From Kibdelosporangium aridum (GTDB lineage Bacteria; Actinomycetota; Actinomycetes; Mycobacteriales; Pseudonocardiaceae), in contig NZ_FWXV01000002.1 in NCBI RefSeq assembly GCF_900176515.1, forward strand, positions 372,001-436,000: DNA of 64,000 nucleotides, given 5' to 3'. The position numbers and the translations under genes were made by a program. The first letter of the stretch is position 1. Each line of letters begins with the position of its first letter. Below are positions 25,892 through 33,645 of the stretch, piece by piece. The notes beneath the pieces were generated by a model. The model did not search any database. It was not told where the DNA came from and saw only the letters and a list, made by a program, of their open reading frames with translations.

Positions 25892-28141
25892 GTGTCCACA
25901 GTTCCCGCTGAGGTGCACGGCCCGAGCGACGCCGAACTGATCGAGTCGGTACGCAAAGGCACAGTGTCGGCATACGGATCGCTCTACGAGCGCCATGTCG
26001 GAGCCGCGTACAACCTCGCCCGGCAGCTGACCCGTTCCCAAGCCGAAGCCGACGACCTGGTGTCGGAAGCGTTTGCGAAGGTCCTCGACACCCTGCGGGC
26101 CGGTCGCGGTCCAGATTCAGCCTTTCGTGCGTATCTGCTGACCGCCCTGCGGCACACCGCCTACGACAAGACCCGCCGGGACAAGCGCGTCGAGTTGTCC
26201 GACGACGTCACCACGGTCGCAGGCGCGGACACAGCAGTCCCGTTCTCTGACACAGCCGTCGCGGGCCTCGAACGTTCCCTCGCGGCGCGCGCTTTCGCAC
26301 GGCTGCCCGAGCGATGGCAGGCCGTGCTGTGGCACACCGAGGTCGAAGGCCAGTCGCCCGCAGAGGTCGCGCCGATCCTCGGTCTCACGCCCAACGGTGT
26401 GAGCGCGTTGGCCTACCGTGCACGAGAAGGCCTACGGCAGGCGTACCTGCAGGTGCACTTGGCTGAGTCGACGAACGACCGCTGCAAGGCGACCGCCGAG
26501 CGGCTGGGCGCGTGGACCCGTGGCGGGCTTTCCAGGCGGGAAACCGCCCAAGTCGAGGCACACCTGGACGAATGCGAGCGTTGTCGTGCGCTGGCCATGG
26601 AACTGGCCGACGTCAACAGCGGCATGCGCGTCGTCATCGCGCCGCTCGTACTCGGCATCGGAGCGCTCGGATACCTGGCTGCGACAGGCAGCAAAGCCAC
26701 CGCAGCCGTCGTCGCGGGCGCCGCAGCAGGTACGGCAGCGGGCGCTGGTGGCGCCGCGTCTTCGTTGCCACGGCAGTTTGTGGGCGTGGGTGCTTCGGTC
26801 GCGGCCGTGGCCGCCGCGGTCGTGCTCGCGCTGACGGCCGCTGAGACGAAGGAGATCCCGGCGGCACAGCAGCAGCCGCCGCCACCGCCAACGTCGCAGC
26901 AAATCCCGCCGAACCCACCACCGCCGCCGCCACCTCCCCCTCCGCCACCACCTCCGCCGCCGCAGAGCACGCCGACGACACCGCCCAGCACGGCGCCGCC
27001 TTCTTCGCCAGCGCCTGCGCCATCGCCGCCGTCGCCCGCCCCGCCGCAGCCTGCGCCGCCGAACCTGACGGCGCCGTCACCGCCTCCGGTCACGCTCGTG
27101 CCCGGCAGCGGGCCGACCGACTTGCCGCTCACGGTGACCAACAGCGGCGGCACGGTGTCGGAGCCCGTTGTCGCGTCGCTGAACCTGCCGCCAGGCGTAA
27201 GCGCCGTCGGCACGTCCCGGATGGCCGGATCCGGCCTGCTGCGCCTGAATGGCGCGATGCAAGCCGGCTCGGTGTCGTGCCCGGGTGGAACCGGGACCGT
27301 GACGTGCACGAACGGGCGTGGCCTGCAGCCAGGGGAATCCGTGACGCTGCTGTTCCGGATCGTCGCCGCGGAAGACAGCCAAGGCGGCACGATCACCGGC
27401 ACGATCAGCGCGGGCAGTTCGGTCAGCGTGTCGATCTCGGTGCGGGTCGAAGTCCAGCCGCCGGTGCGCAAGGACGGCGTTTCGCTCTACGCCTTCCAGG
27501 ACTGGCTGTCGATTCCGCTGCCGGGACGCCACCGCATGGCAGGCATCCAAGCGGTGGCCAAGAACACCGGCGAGAGCACGAAGCAAGCGACGGTCACATT
27601 CGACCAGCCGGCGGAGATGCTCACAGCCTGGCCCGCCGCGACATGCACGTCGAACGGTGCTACCACAAGCTGTGTGACGTCTGAGCCGTTGAAGCCGGGC
27701 GACAGCTTCTACTTGCGCGTGCGGTTGAAGGAGCGGCCTGGCGGCGGCGAGGATCGAGAACACCCGCCGTATTGGCAGTACAGCAAGGTCCTGGTGACGG
27801 CGTCGATCGGCACGGCGAGCGCGAGTGCCACGGTGAAGTTGCCGTGGTGGAGCTGGCCGGTGCCACCGGACCCGAAGCCAACGACGACGACTACGCCACC
27901 GAAGACCACGACCCCGCCGCGGTCGACGACCAAGCCATCGGTGACAACGACAACGCCGCCAAAGGTCACGACTACTCCGCCCAAGGAGACGTCGAGTAAG
28001 ACGACGGACCCGACGACGACCAAGCCATCGACCACGACGACGCAGCCACGGTCGGAGACGCCACCGTCTCGGGATTACTGCTCGAGCTTGGGACCGGTCG
28101 AGCGGCTGCTGGCCGTGCTCACGGGCCGCTGCCCACCTTGA
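25892..28141 (+). CDS. ECF sigma factor fused to zinc-finger anti-sigma, membrane helices and exported domain
   Basis: 749 residues from GTG 25892 behind GGGAGG; an in-frame longer start at 25772 lacks a ribosome site. Region 2 (about 12-85) has YGSLYERHVGAAYNLA and AEADDLVSEAFAKVL; region 4 (about 130-185) has LPERWQAVLW and an HTH around AEVAPILGLTPNGVSA. A zf-HC2 domain with HLDECERC follows. Two hydrophobic stretches (VVIAPLVLGIGALGYLAA and VAAVAAAVVLALTAAE) flank a Gly/Ala segment. Then a long Pro-rich linker (nt about 26870-27110, including a run of 16 Pro), a beta-rich exported module, and a Thr/Pro-rich tail ending in a CSSLG...GRCPP disulfide-like segment. Such ECF groups with C-terminal extensions are known in actinobacteria; here sigma and anti-sigma are a single membrane protein whose outer part probably senses a wall signal. 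Confidence 0.85.
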   Translation: MSTVPAEVHGPSDAELIESVRKGTVSAYGSLYERHVGAAYNLARQLTRSQAEADDLVSEAFAKVLDTLRAGRGPDSAFRAYLLTALRHTAYDKTRRDKRVELSDDVTTVAGADTAVPFSDTAVAGLERSLAARAFARLPERWQAVLWHTEVEGQSPAEVAPILGLTPNGVSALAYRAREGLRQAYLQVHLAESTNDRCKATAERLGAWTRGGLSRRETAQVEAHLDECERCRALAMELADVNSGMRVVIAPLVLGIGALGYLAATGSKATAAVVAGAAAGTAAGAGGAASSLPRQFVGVGASVAAVAAAVVLALTAAETKEIPAAQQQPPPPPTSQQIPPNPPPPPPPPPPPPPPPPQSTPTTPPSTAPPSSPAPAPSPPSPAPPQPAPPNLTAPSPPPVTLVPGSGPTDLPLTVTNSGGTVSEPVVASLNLPPGVSAVGTSRMAGSGLLRLNGAMQAGSVSCPGGTGTVTCTNGRGLQPGESVTLLFRIVAAEDSQGGTITGTISAGSSVSVSISVRVEVQPPVRKDGVSLYAFQDWLSIPLPGRHRMAGIQAVAKNTGESTKQATVTFDQPAEMLTAWPAATCTSNGATTSCVTSEPLKPGDSFYLRVRLKERPGGGEDREHPPYWQYSKVLVTASIGTASASATVKLPWWSWPVPPDPKPTTTTTPPKTTTPPRSTTKPSVTTTTPPKVTTTPPKETSSKTTDPTTTKPSTTTTQPRSETPPSRDYCSSLGPVERLLAVLTGRCPP

Positions 28142-28448
28142 CCCGGTCTCACGGCAGCCTCCACCGCACCATGAATTCCCCCGGGGGACCCCCTGATTTT
28201 CACGTTACTCCGGGGGTACGACAGTTTTCGGTTTCGCGCAGGTGAGGGGCGGCGGGGACGGCCCTGCCAGCGCCGTCGTGGCGCGCGGCTTGAGCGACCA
28301 TTGTGGACACCCACTCCATGCGGGGCCGTTCGCTTCGTCCCGGCGATGTCCGCTATGTGGCAATGCTCCTGATCTTGGGGTGGCAGGGCGCACACTGCTT
28401 GGGCACTGCTGTCAAGGGGCCATTTGTGGATCAGTAGGCTCTGCCGCC
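28142..28448. other. Intergenic region between sigma fusion and GtrA genes
   Basis: Holds copy A of the 53-bp repeat (28174-28226) and otherwise only low-information GC-rich sequence. An open frame leading into the GtrA gene from 28242 has no ribosome site and no recognisable domain. TAGGCT 8 nt before ATG 28449 is a possible leaderless promoter. Confidence 0.6.
28174..28226 (+). repeat. 53-bp structured repeat, copy A
   Basis: One of four 53-bp sequences in the window. It starts AATTCCCCC and ends GTACGACAGTT, with a central TTTTCACGTTAC. Two potential hairpins: TCCCCC/GGGGGA at the left, and ACCCCC/GGGGGT around the CACGTTAC loop. It is 33 bp downstream of the sigma-fusion stop, in the same orientation as that gene. 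Confidence 0.9.
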
Positions 28449-29003
28449 ATGGCCTTTGTGCAGAGCCTCCTCAGGCGTCTCCCTGACCCGGTGCGCAAGA
28501 TCATGCTCAAGCACCGCGAGCTGCTGAGATTCGCTGTTGTGGGCGGAATCTGCTTCATCGCCACCAACGTGGTGAACTACACGCTCAAGCTTACGATCTT
28601 GAACGCGCACCCGGTCACCGCCCTGTCCGTTGCGGTGATCATCGCGACGATCCTGTCGTACATCCTCAACCGGGAGTGGTCGTTCCACACTCGCGGCGGG
28701 CGTGAGCGCCACCATGAGGCTGCGTTGTTCTTCCTGATCAGTGGGATCGGGGTGGCGTTGAACTCGACGCCGCTGTTCATCAGCCGGTACGTCTTCGACC
28801 TGATGGTGCCGAATGTGAGCCTCGTCACCCAGGAGGTCGCCGACTTCTTCAGCGGCATGATCCTCGGCACGCTGATCGCGATGGCTTTCCGCTGGTGGGC
28901 CTTTAAGAAATGGGTCTTCCCGGAGGCGAACGCGCGCACCAGGACCACGCGCACCGGCCGTCGTCTGCACGCCGTGTCCGACCAGGAAGACCTTGCCGCT
29001 TAG
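28449..29003 (+). CDS. GtrA family membrane protein, first of a tandem pair
   Basis: 184 residues from ATG 28449. Four membrane helices: about 28-48, 58-78, 96-116 and 136-156. GtrA hallmarks are FAVVGGICFIATNVVNY at the start of helix 1, ILNREWSFHT after helix 2, and FRWWAFKKWVF at the end. GtrA proteins help move polyprenyl-linked sugars across the membrane or modify surface glycans. It is followed 22 bp later by a close paralogue. M. tuberculosis has a GtrA-like gene (Rv3277) at the corresponding place beside purK. Confidence 0.9.
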   Translation: MAFVQSLLRRLPDPVRKIMLKHRELLRFAVVGGICFIATNVVNYTLKLTILNAHPVTALSVAVIIATILSYILNREWSFHTRGGRERHHEAALFFLISGIGVALNSTPLFISRYVFDLMVPNVSLVTQEVADFFSGMILGTLIAMAFRWWAFKKWVFPEANARTRTTRTGRRLHAVSDQEDLAA

Positions 29004-29025
29004 GCTGCTCCGTAGACTCGCGTAA

Positions 29026-29565
29026 GTGTCGATCGTCGAGAGCGTGCTGGCTCAGGTTCCCGAGCCGTTGCGTTCAGTGCTCATCAAGCACCGCGAACTG
29101 CTCAAGTTCGCGATCGTCGGTGGCACCACCTTCGTCATCGACAACGGCATCTGGTTCTTCCTCAAGCTGACCGTCCTGGAGAGCAAGCCGATCACGGCCA
29201 AGGCGATCGCGGTCATCATCGCCACGATCGTGTCGTACATCCTCAACCGGGAATGGTCGTTCCGGACTCGCGGTGGTCGTGAACGCCACCACGAGGCCGC
29301 GTTGTTCTTCCTGATCAGCGGCGGCGGTGTGGCGATCAACCTGGTGCCGCCGTATGTCTCGCGGTATGTGCTCGACCTCGAGGTGCCGCACGTCGAGCGG
29401 TGGGTGCAGGAGGTCGCCGACTTCATGTCCGGGTCGGTGATCGGCATGCTGCTGGCGACGTTCTTCCGGTTCTGGGGGTTCCGCCGCTGGGTTTTCCCTG
29501 AGGCGAACGCGCGCCCGCGGATCGTGCGCGCCGACCCGGTGGACGAGGAACTAGGCCACTCCTAG
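29026..29565 (+). CDS. GtrA family membrane protein, second of a tandem pair
   Basis: 179 residues from GTG 29026. It shares the four-helix layout and long identical stretches with the preceding gene, for example NREWSF and TRGGRERHHEAALFFLISG, so the pair is a tandem duplication. It differs in helix 1 (FVIDNGIWFFLKL) and the last loop. TAGACT 7 nt before the start suggests its own leaderless transcript. The stop overlaps the convergent histidine-kinase stop by 4 bp (CTAG). Confidence 0.9.
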   Translation: MSIVESVLAQVPEPLRSVLIKHRELLKFAIVGGTTFVIDNGIWFFLKLTVLESKPITAKAIAVIIATIVSYILNREWSFRTRGGRERHHEAALFFLISGGGVAINLVPPYVSRYVLDLEVPHVERWVQEVADFMSGSVIGMLLATFFRFWGFRRWVFPEANARPRIVRADPVDEELGHS

Positions 29566-30839
29566 CGCGGGGACCGTTCGGCTGGCCATCGCACGCCGCG
29601 CACGTCGTCCACTCTGGGTACTGGCAAGAAGATCGTGAACGTCGCCGGACGCGGCACGGACAGCTCCAGCCGTCCGCCGTCGGACTCGACGAGCGCACGG
29701 GCGAGCGCGAGTCCCACGCCGGTCGAGCCGACGCCCGACACGCCACGGTCGAAGATGTGCGCGACGAGTTCGTCAGGGACACCGCTGCCGCCGTCGGACA
29801 CCTCGATGGCCACGGTCGCGTCGCTGGCACGAACAGACACCGAGACGGGTCCCGCGCCGTGCCGTAGGGCGTTGTCCAGCAGCACGCCGATGGCCTCACG
29901 CAGCCTGGCCGTCGTCGCTTTGGCCAACGGCCGCCCGTCCACCCGGACACGAAGGGCACGGCCCTTGTTGCGCAACGGTTCTCGCCATTCGTTGGCGATC
30001 TCTGGCAACGCTCCGGCGAGGTCAAGCGGTTCCGCGTCGGTCGCGCGGGCTTCGCGGGCCGCGGCCAGCAACTCGTCGAGGACGTCGCCCAGCCGTTCCG
30101 CCTGTTCCAACGCAGCAGCCGCGTCGGCGGCGTTCTCGGAGTCGCTGGTGAGTTGCAGCGCCTCCAGCCGGAGCTGCAGCGCGGTCAGCCTGCTGCGCAG
30201 CTGGTGCGAGACGTCACCGACCAAGTCACGTTCCCGCTGCACCAACTCGGCCAGCGCACCAGCCGAGGTGTCCAGTGCCTCGGCGACCCGGTCGAGTTCC
30301 GCGACGCCGTAGCGACGCGGATCGGGTCTGAAGTCGCCCGCGCCGAGCCGTCCCGCGCGGTTGGCGACGTGGCCGAGCGGCTGCGCCAGGCGTCTGGCGG
30401 TCACGATGGCCACGCCGCTGGCGATCGCGATGGTGATCACGATGACCAGCAGGACCAGCCCGGCGACCTGGGTCTGCCGGGCCCTGGTCGGACCGGCGGG
30501 CAGCTGGATGGTGACCGTGCCCTTGCGCAGGATCTCGATCTGCTCGGCCAGCACGTCCGCGCCCGGGTCCGGGCCGACCACCTGGTCGGGGTGGCCAGGC
30601 AGCGTGACGATCAGCCTGCGGTTCTGCGGGATCGCCGACTGCAGGTCGGTCAGGTCCGGCGGCCTGCTGTTGGCCAGGTCGTCGTCCAGTTGCAGGGCGA
30701 TCTGCTGGATGCTGGTCTTCAGCTCCTCCCTGGTCAGGGTCTCCACCAGGCGCAGCGCGGTCAGCCCGAGCGGGACGCCGAGGGCGAGCGTGGTCACCGC
30801 GACCGCCAGCAGGATCGCCAGCAGGATCCGCCTGCGCAT
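29562..30839 (-). CDS. Sensor histidine kinase
   Basis: 425 residues from ATG 30839. N-terminal membrane helix (5-28), an extracytoplasmic sensor of about 95 residues, a second helix (about 122-145), then a HAMP-like segment with ARRLAQPLGHV. The dimerisation box is DVSHQLRSRLTALQ with the phospho-accepting His; ATPase motifs follow as LLDNALRHG (N box), VSDGGSGVP (G1), and GVGLALARALVESDGGRL (G2). It is encoded directly downstream of the response regulator, with 8 bp between them, and phosphorylates it in response to an outside signal not identifiable from sequence. Confidence 0.93.
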   Translation of the reverse strand: MRRRILLAILLAVAVTTLALGVPLGLTALRLVETLTREELKTSIQQIALQLDDDLANSRPPDLTDLQSAIPQNRRLIVTLPGHPDQVVGPDPGADVLAEQIEILRKGTVTIQLPAGPTRARQTQVAGLVLLVIVITIAIASGVAIVTARRLAQPLGHVANRAGRLGAGDFRPDPRRYGVAELDRVAEALDTSAGALAELVQRERDLVGDVSHQLRSRLTALQLRLEALQLTSDSENAADAAAALEQAERLGDVLDELLAAAREARATDAEPLDLAGALPEIANEWREPLRNKGRALRVRVDGRPLAKATTARLREAIGVLLDNALRHGAGPVSVSVRASDATVAIEVSDGGSGVPDELVAHIFDRGVSGVGSTGVGLALARALVESDGGRLELSVPRPATFTIFLPVPRVDDVRGVRWPAERSPR

Positions 30840-30847
30840 GTGTGTCC

Positions 30848-31537
30848 TTAGTCGGCGTTGAACCGGAAGCCGACACCACGGACCGTGGCGATCCGGCGCT
30901 CGGTGGCCCCGCGCGGGCCGATGTCGCCGAGCTTGCGACGCAACCAGGACATGTGCATGTCCAAGGTCTTGCTCGTCTTGCGCTCGGGCGCGTCGTCCCA
31001 CACCTCGGCGAGGATCTCCTCACGGGTGACGACCTGCCCGGCACGCTGGATGAGCACGCGCAGCAGCTCGAACTCCTTGTTGGCCAGCGTGATCTCCTGA
31101 TCGTCCACAGTGACCACACGAGCCGCCAGGTCCATCTTCACGCCGTTGACCTCGACCGCGCCGGGTGCCTGGCGACGCATCAGCGCGCGGATGCGGGCCA
31201 GCAGTTCGGCGAGCCGGAACGGCTTGGCGACGTAGTCGTCCGCGCCCGCGTCCAAGCCGACGACGAAGTCCACCTCGTCGGCCCGCGCGGTCAGCATCAG
31301 CACAGGCAGCCCACGCCCTGACGAGCGCAGCCGCCTGCAGACCTCGAGCCCGTCCATCCCGGGCAGCCCAAGGTCCAGCACCAGCAGGTCCGCACGACCC
31401 GCGTCGGCGAATTCCAACGCACTCAGCCCGTCGGTGACGACCTCCACGGCGTAGCCCTCACGCTGCAGAGCGCGCGACAACGGGTCTGCGATCGCCGAGT
31501 CGTCCTCGGCCAGCAGCACCACACTCACGGTTACCAC
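30848..31537 (-). CDS. OmpR-family response regulator
   Basis: 229 residues, GTG at 31537 or at 31528. The receiver domain has LLAEDDSAI, VLDLGLPGMDG with the phosphorylated Asp, and MLTARADEVD; the switch Lys is in YVAKPF. The C-terminal winged helix has LANKEFELLRVLIQRAGQVVTREEIL and the DNA-contact helix KTLDMHMSWLRRKLG. It is transcribed with the kinase downstream and is divergent from hisN across 24 bp. Targets are unknown; no clear direct-repeat operator was seen in the short gap. Confidence 0.95.
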   Translation of the reverse strand: MVTVSVVLLAEDDSAIADPLSRALQREGYAVEVVTDGLSALEFADAGRADLLVLDLGLPGMDGLEVCRRLRSSGRGLPVLMLTARADEVDFVVGLDAGADDYVAKPFRLAELLARIRALMRRQAPGAVEVNGVKMDLAARVVTVDDQEITLANKEFELLRVLIQRAGQVVTREEILAEVWDDAPERKTSKTLDMHMSWLRRKLGDIGPRGATERRIATVRGVGFRFNAD

Positions 31538-31561
31538 TGTAGGCCTGGCAACATCAGGAAC

Positions 31562-32323
31562 GTGTCATCCAGCCTTGACTTCGCGTTGCGTCTCGCCGAC
31601 GCGGCGGACGAGATCACCTCGGCGCGCTTTCGCGCGCAAGACCTGAAGGTCACTCGCAAACCCGACCGGACCCCGGTGACCGACGCCGACACGGCCACGG
31701 AGGACGCCATCCGTGCGCTGATCGCGGAGCGTTACCCGGACGACGAGATCGCCGGAGAGGAGCGCGGCGGTCAGGTCGGCACCGGCCGGACCTGGCTGAT
31801 CGACCCGATCGACGGTACGAAGAACTTCCTGCGCGGAGTACCCGCCTGGGCGACGTTGATCTCGTTGGTGATCGACGGTCAGCCAGTCCTCGGTGTGGTC
31901 AGCGCACCCGCTTTGGGCAAGCGCTGGTTCGCCGAGGCGAACGAGGGCGCCTACGCCGAAGATGGCAGGAAGCTGTCAGTCTCCGGCGTCAACTCCTTGT
32001 CGGACGCGTATGTGTCCACGACGGACCTCGGCTCGTGGGTGGAGCACCATTCACGGGAGGCGTACCTGCGGCTTGTCGACGCGTGCTGGGAGAGCCGGGC
32101 GTTCGGCGACTTCTGGCAGCACTGCCTGGTCGCCGAGGGCGTGATCGACATCGCCGCCGAGGCGATCGTGAACCCGTGGGACGTGGCCGGGATCGGGGTC
32201 ATCGTGAAGGAAGCGGGCGGCCGGTTCAGCGACCTCAAGGGCGTGGACACGTTCCTTGGCGGCTCGGCGCTGTCCACCAACGGCCACCTGCATGACGCGG
32301 CGCTGGAGAAACTCGCTCGCTGA
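31562..32323 (+). CDS. hisN: Inositol monophosphatase-family histidinol-phosphatase
   Basis: 253 residues from GTG 31562. Metal-binding motifs: GEERGG (Glu), WLIDPIDGTKNFLRG (Asp-Pro-Ile-Asp-Gly-Thr), and NPWDVAG (the third Asp). FWQHCLVAEG and the GGRFSDLKG tail fit the HisN type that removes phosphate from L-histidinol phosphate, the usual solution in actinobacteria. An inositol or other sugar-phosphate substrate cannot be excluded. Divergent from the response regulator; a strong hairpin follows it. Confidence 0.85.
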   Translation: MSSSLDFALRLADAADEITSARFRAQDLKVTRKPDRTPVTDADTATEDAIRALIAERYPDDEIAGEERGGQVGTGRTWLIDPIDGTKNFLRGVPAWATLISLVIDGQPVLGVVSAPALGKRWFAEANEGAYAEDGRKLSVSGVNSLSDAYVSTTDLGSWVEHHSREAYLRLVDACWESRAFGDFWQHCLVAEGVIDIAAEAIVNPWDVAGIGVIVKEAGGRFSDLKGVDTFLGGSALSTNGHLHDAALEKLAR

Positions 32324-32338
32324 GCGACAACGCTTGGC

Positions 32339-32371
32339 TGGCGGCGTGCCGACTCCACGGTCACGCCGCCA
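32339..32371 (+). terminator. Hairpin downstream of hisN
   Basis: Perfect 10-bp stem TGGCGGCGTG / CACGCCGCCA (32339-32348 and 32362-32371) with a 13-base loop, 15 bp after the hisN stop. No U-tract. Confidence 0.65.
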
Positions 32372-32443
32372 CCGGGCAACCGCGCGGACGTCAAGGCAAA
32401 TGGGCCGGGACTGGTCCCACGGCTTTGGCGGAGCATTCCGGTA

Positions 32444-33370
32444 GTGAGCACCGCGATCCGAGCACTGACGGTTCTGACGACCGGTGTCCTCCTCGTGTCC
32501 TGCAGTGCGGAGGCGCCTTCCTCGGTAACCGCACCACCACCACCACCGCCGACGACGACCACGTCAACGCCGGTTCCGTTGACACAGCAGGAATATCAGG
32601 CTGCGTTGACGGCCGCCGACCAAGCCTTGGCCGCTGCGATGGCCGCGATCCAAGCCGCAGGCAGTGTCGAAGCCTTGGACACAGCGCGCGACGCGTTCGC
32701 TGTGGCCATCGCGACTGAAGACAGCAAACTGGCCAAACTCCTTCCACCGACCGCACTCGCGCGCTCGCATCAGTCGATGCGCACCGCCTTGAGCACCATG
32801 TTGTCTTCCGTCCAGAGCGCGGACGTCACGACTGCGCCGAAGGCCGACCGTTGCGGGACCGTGCAACCACATCTGCCTGCGGCCAAAGAGAATGTGAACG
32901 CGTCCGTCCGGTCAAGGGAAGCCGATTTCAAGGCACTGACCACGGCCGGGTACCAGTTCGGCAGCTTCATCCCGGCACCCGCGCCCGCGCCGCCCGCACA
33001 GCAGACTCGCCGTGCTGCCAACGGAAAAGTGCTCCTCAAGGTCGGGCCGCGGGGCCGTGGCCGATTGAAGATCAAGAACGCCGCCGCGAGCGATGTGGCG
33101 ATTTCCGTTGTGACAAGCGGAGATCCGGCCAAACCACAGGCGATGATCTACGTCCACGCCTCGTCCGAGGCGACGCTGACCGGCATCTCCGGCACGTACC
33201 AGGTGTACTTCAAGACCGGCGAGGACTGGGACGACGGCCGCAAGGGGTTCACCCGCGACTGCGGCTACGAGAAGTTCGACCAGACCTTCGACCAGAAGTC
33301 GGACTGGCAGATCAGCCTGGAGAAGTCGACGCTCGGCAACGCTTCGACCTCGGACGTGCCGCCGTTCTAG
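32444..33370 (+). CDS. Lipoprotein of unknown function
   Basis: 308 residues from GTG 32444. Signal peptide with lipobox LLVSC (Cys near residue 20), then a Pro/Thr-rich stretch and a helical segment of repeated Ala-rich helices (QQEYQAALTAADQALAAAM). A Pro/Ala linker separates a C-terminal beta-rich domain with GRGRLKIKNA and YQVYFKTGEDWDDG. It is most likely anchored to the outer face of the cytoplasmic membrane; the C-terminal domain may bind a wall or carbohydrate ligand. Family not recognised. Its stop overlaps the convergent immunity gene by 4 bp (CTAG). Confidence 0.75.
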   Translation: MSTAIRALTVLTTGVLLVSCSAEAPSSVTAPPPPPPTTTTSTPVPLTQQEYQAALTAADQALAAAMAAIQAAGSVEALDTARDAFAVAIATEDSKLAKLLPPTALARSHQSMRTALSTMLSSVQSADVTTAPKADRCGTVQPHLPAAKENVNASVRSREADFKALTTAGYQFGSFIPAPAPAPPAQQTRRAANGKVLLKVGPRGRGRLKIKNAAASDVAISVVTSGDPAKPQAMIYVHASSEATLTGISGTYQVYFKTGEDWDDGRKGFTRDCGYEKFDQTFDQKSDWQISLEKSTLGNASTSDVPPF

Positions 33371-33645
33371 TCGGCTTTGATCACCCCGACGGCGCCGCGC
33401 GCGACTTGGGCCCAGGTCAGCCTGCCGAACAGGTAGTGGCACGCGACCTGTTCGTTGGTGAACCGGGCCCAGTCGTAGCGGTTGCCCTGCTCCCGCCAGA
33501 AGACTTCCCAGCTGACCGCGCCGTGCTCGTCGGGTTCGTCGGACCGGATCAGGCACCAGGCGTTGTCGGCTTCGGTGCCGACCGACACGAGCTCTTCGGG
33601 GATGCCGACGGCGCCGAGCCAGCCGACGATCGACTCAGCCTTCAT
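33367..33645 (-). CDS. Small protein, candidate immunity factor for the TNT toxin
   Basis: 92 residues from ATG 33645; AGGAGAC lies inside the toxin's 3' end, and the toxin stop overlaps the start (ATGA). Acidic protein with several Trp: WLGAVG, AWCLIRSDEP, SWEVFWREQGNRYDW, and LTWAQVARG. Nothing suggests a signal or membrane helix, consistent with a cytoplasmic inhibitor. Placement immediately after the toxin domain is the standard position for a cognate antitoxin. I could not match it to the M. tuberculosis TNT inhibitor, so it may belong to another immunity family. Confidence 0.7.
   Translation of the reverse strand: MKAESIVGWLGAVGIPEELVSVGTEADNAWCLIRSDEPDEHGAVSWEVFWREQGNRYDWARFTNEQVACHYLFGRLTWAQVARGAVGVIKAD

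Noticed and set aside
26870..27110. Low-complexity CCG/CCA run considered as a regulatory repeat
   Set aside because: It is in frame within the sigma fusion and encodes the Pro-rich stalk.
28242..28448. N-terminal extension of the first GtrA gene
   Set aside because: The 69 extra codons lack a ribosome site and GtrA similarity begins after ATG 28449.
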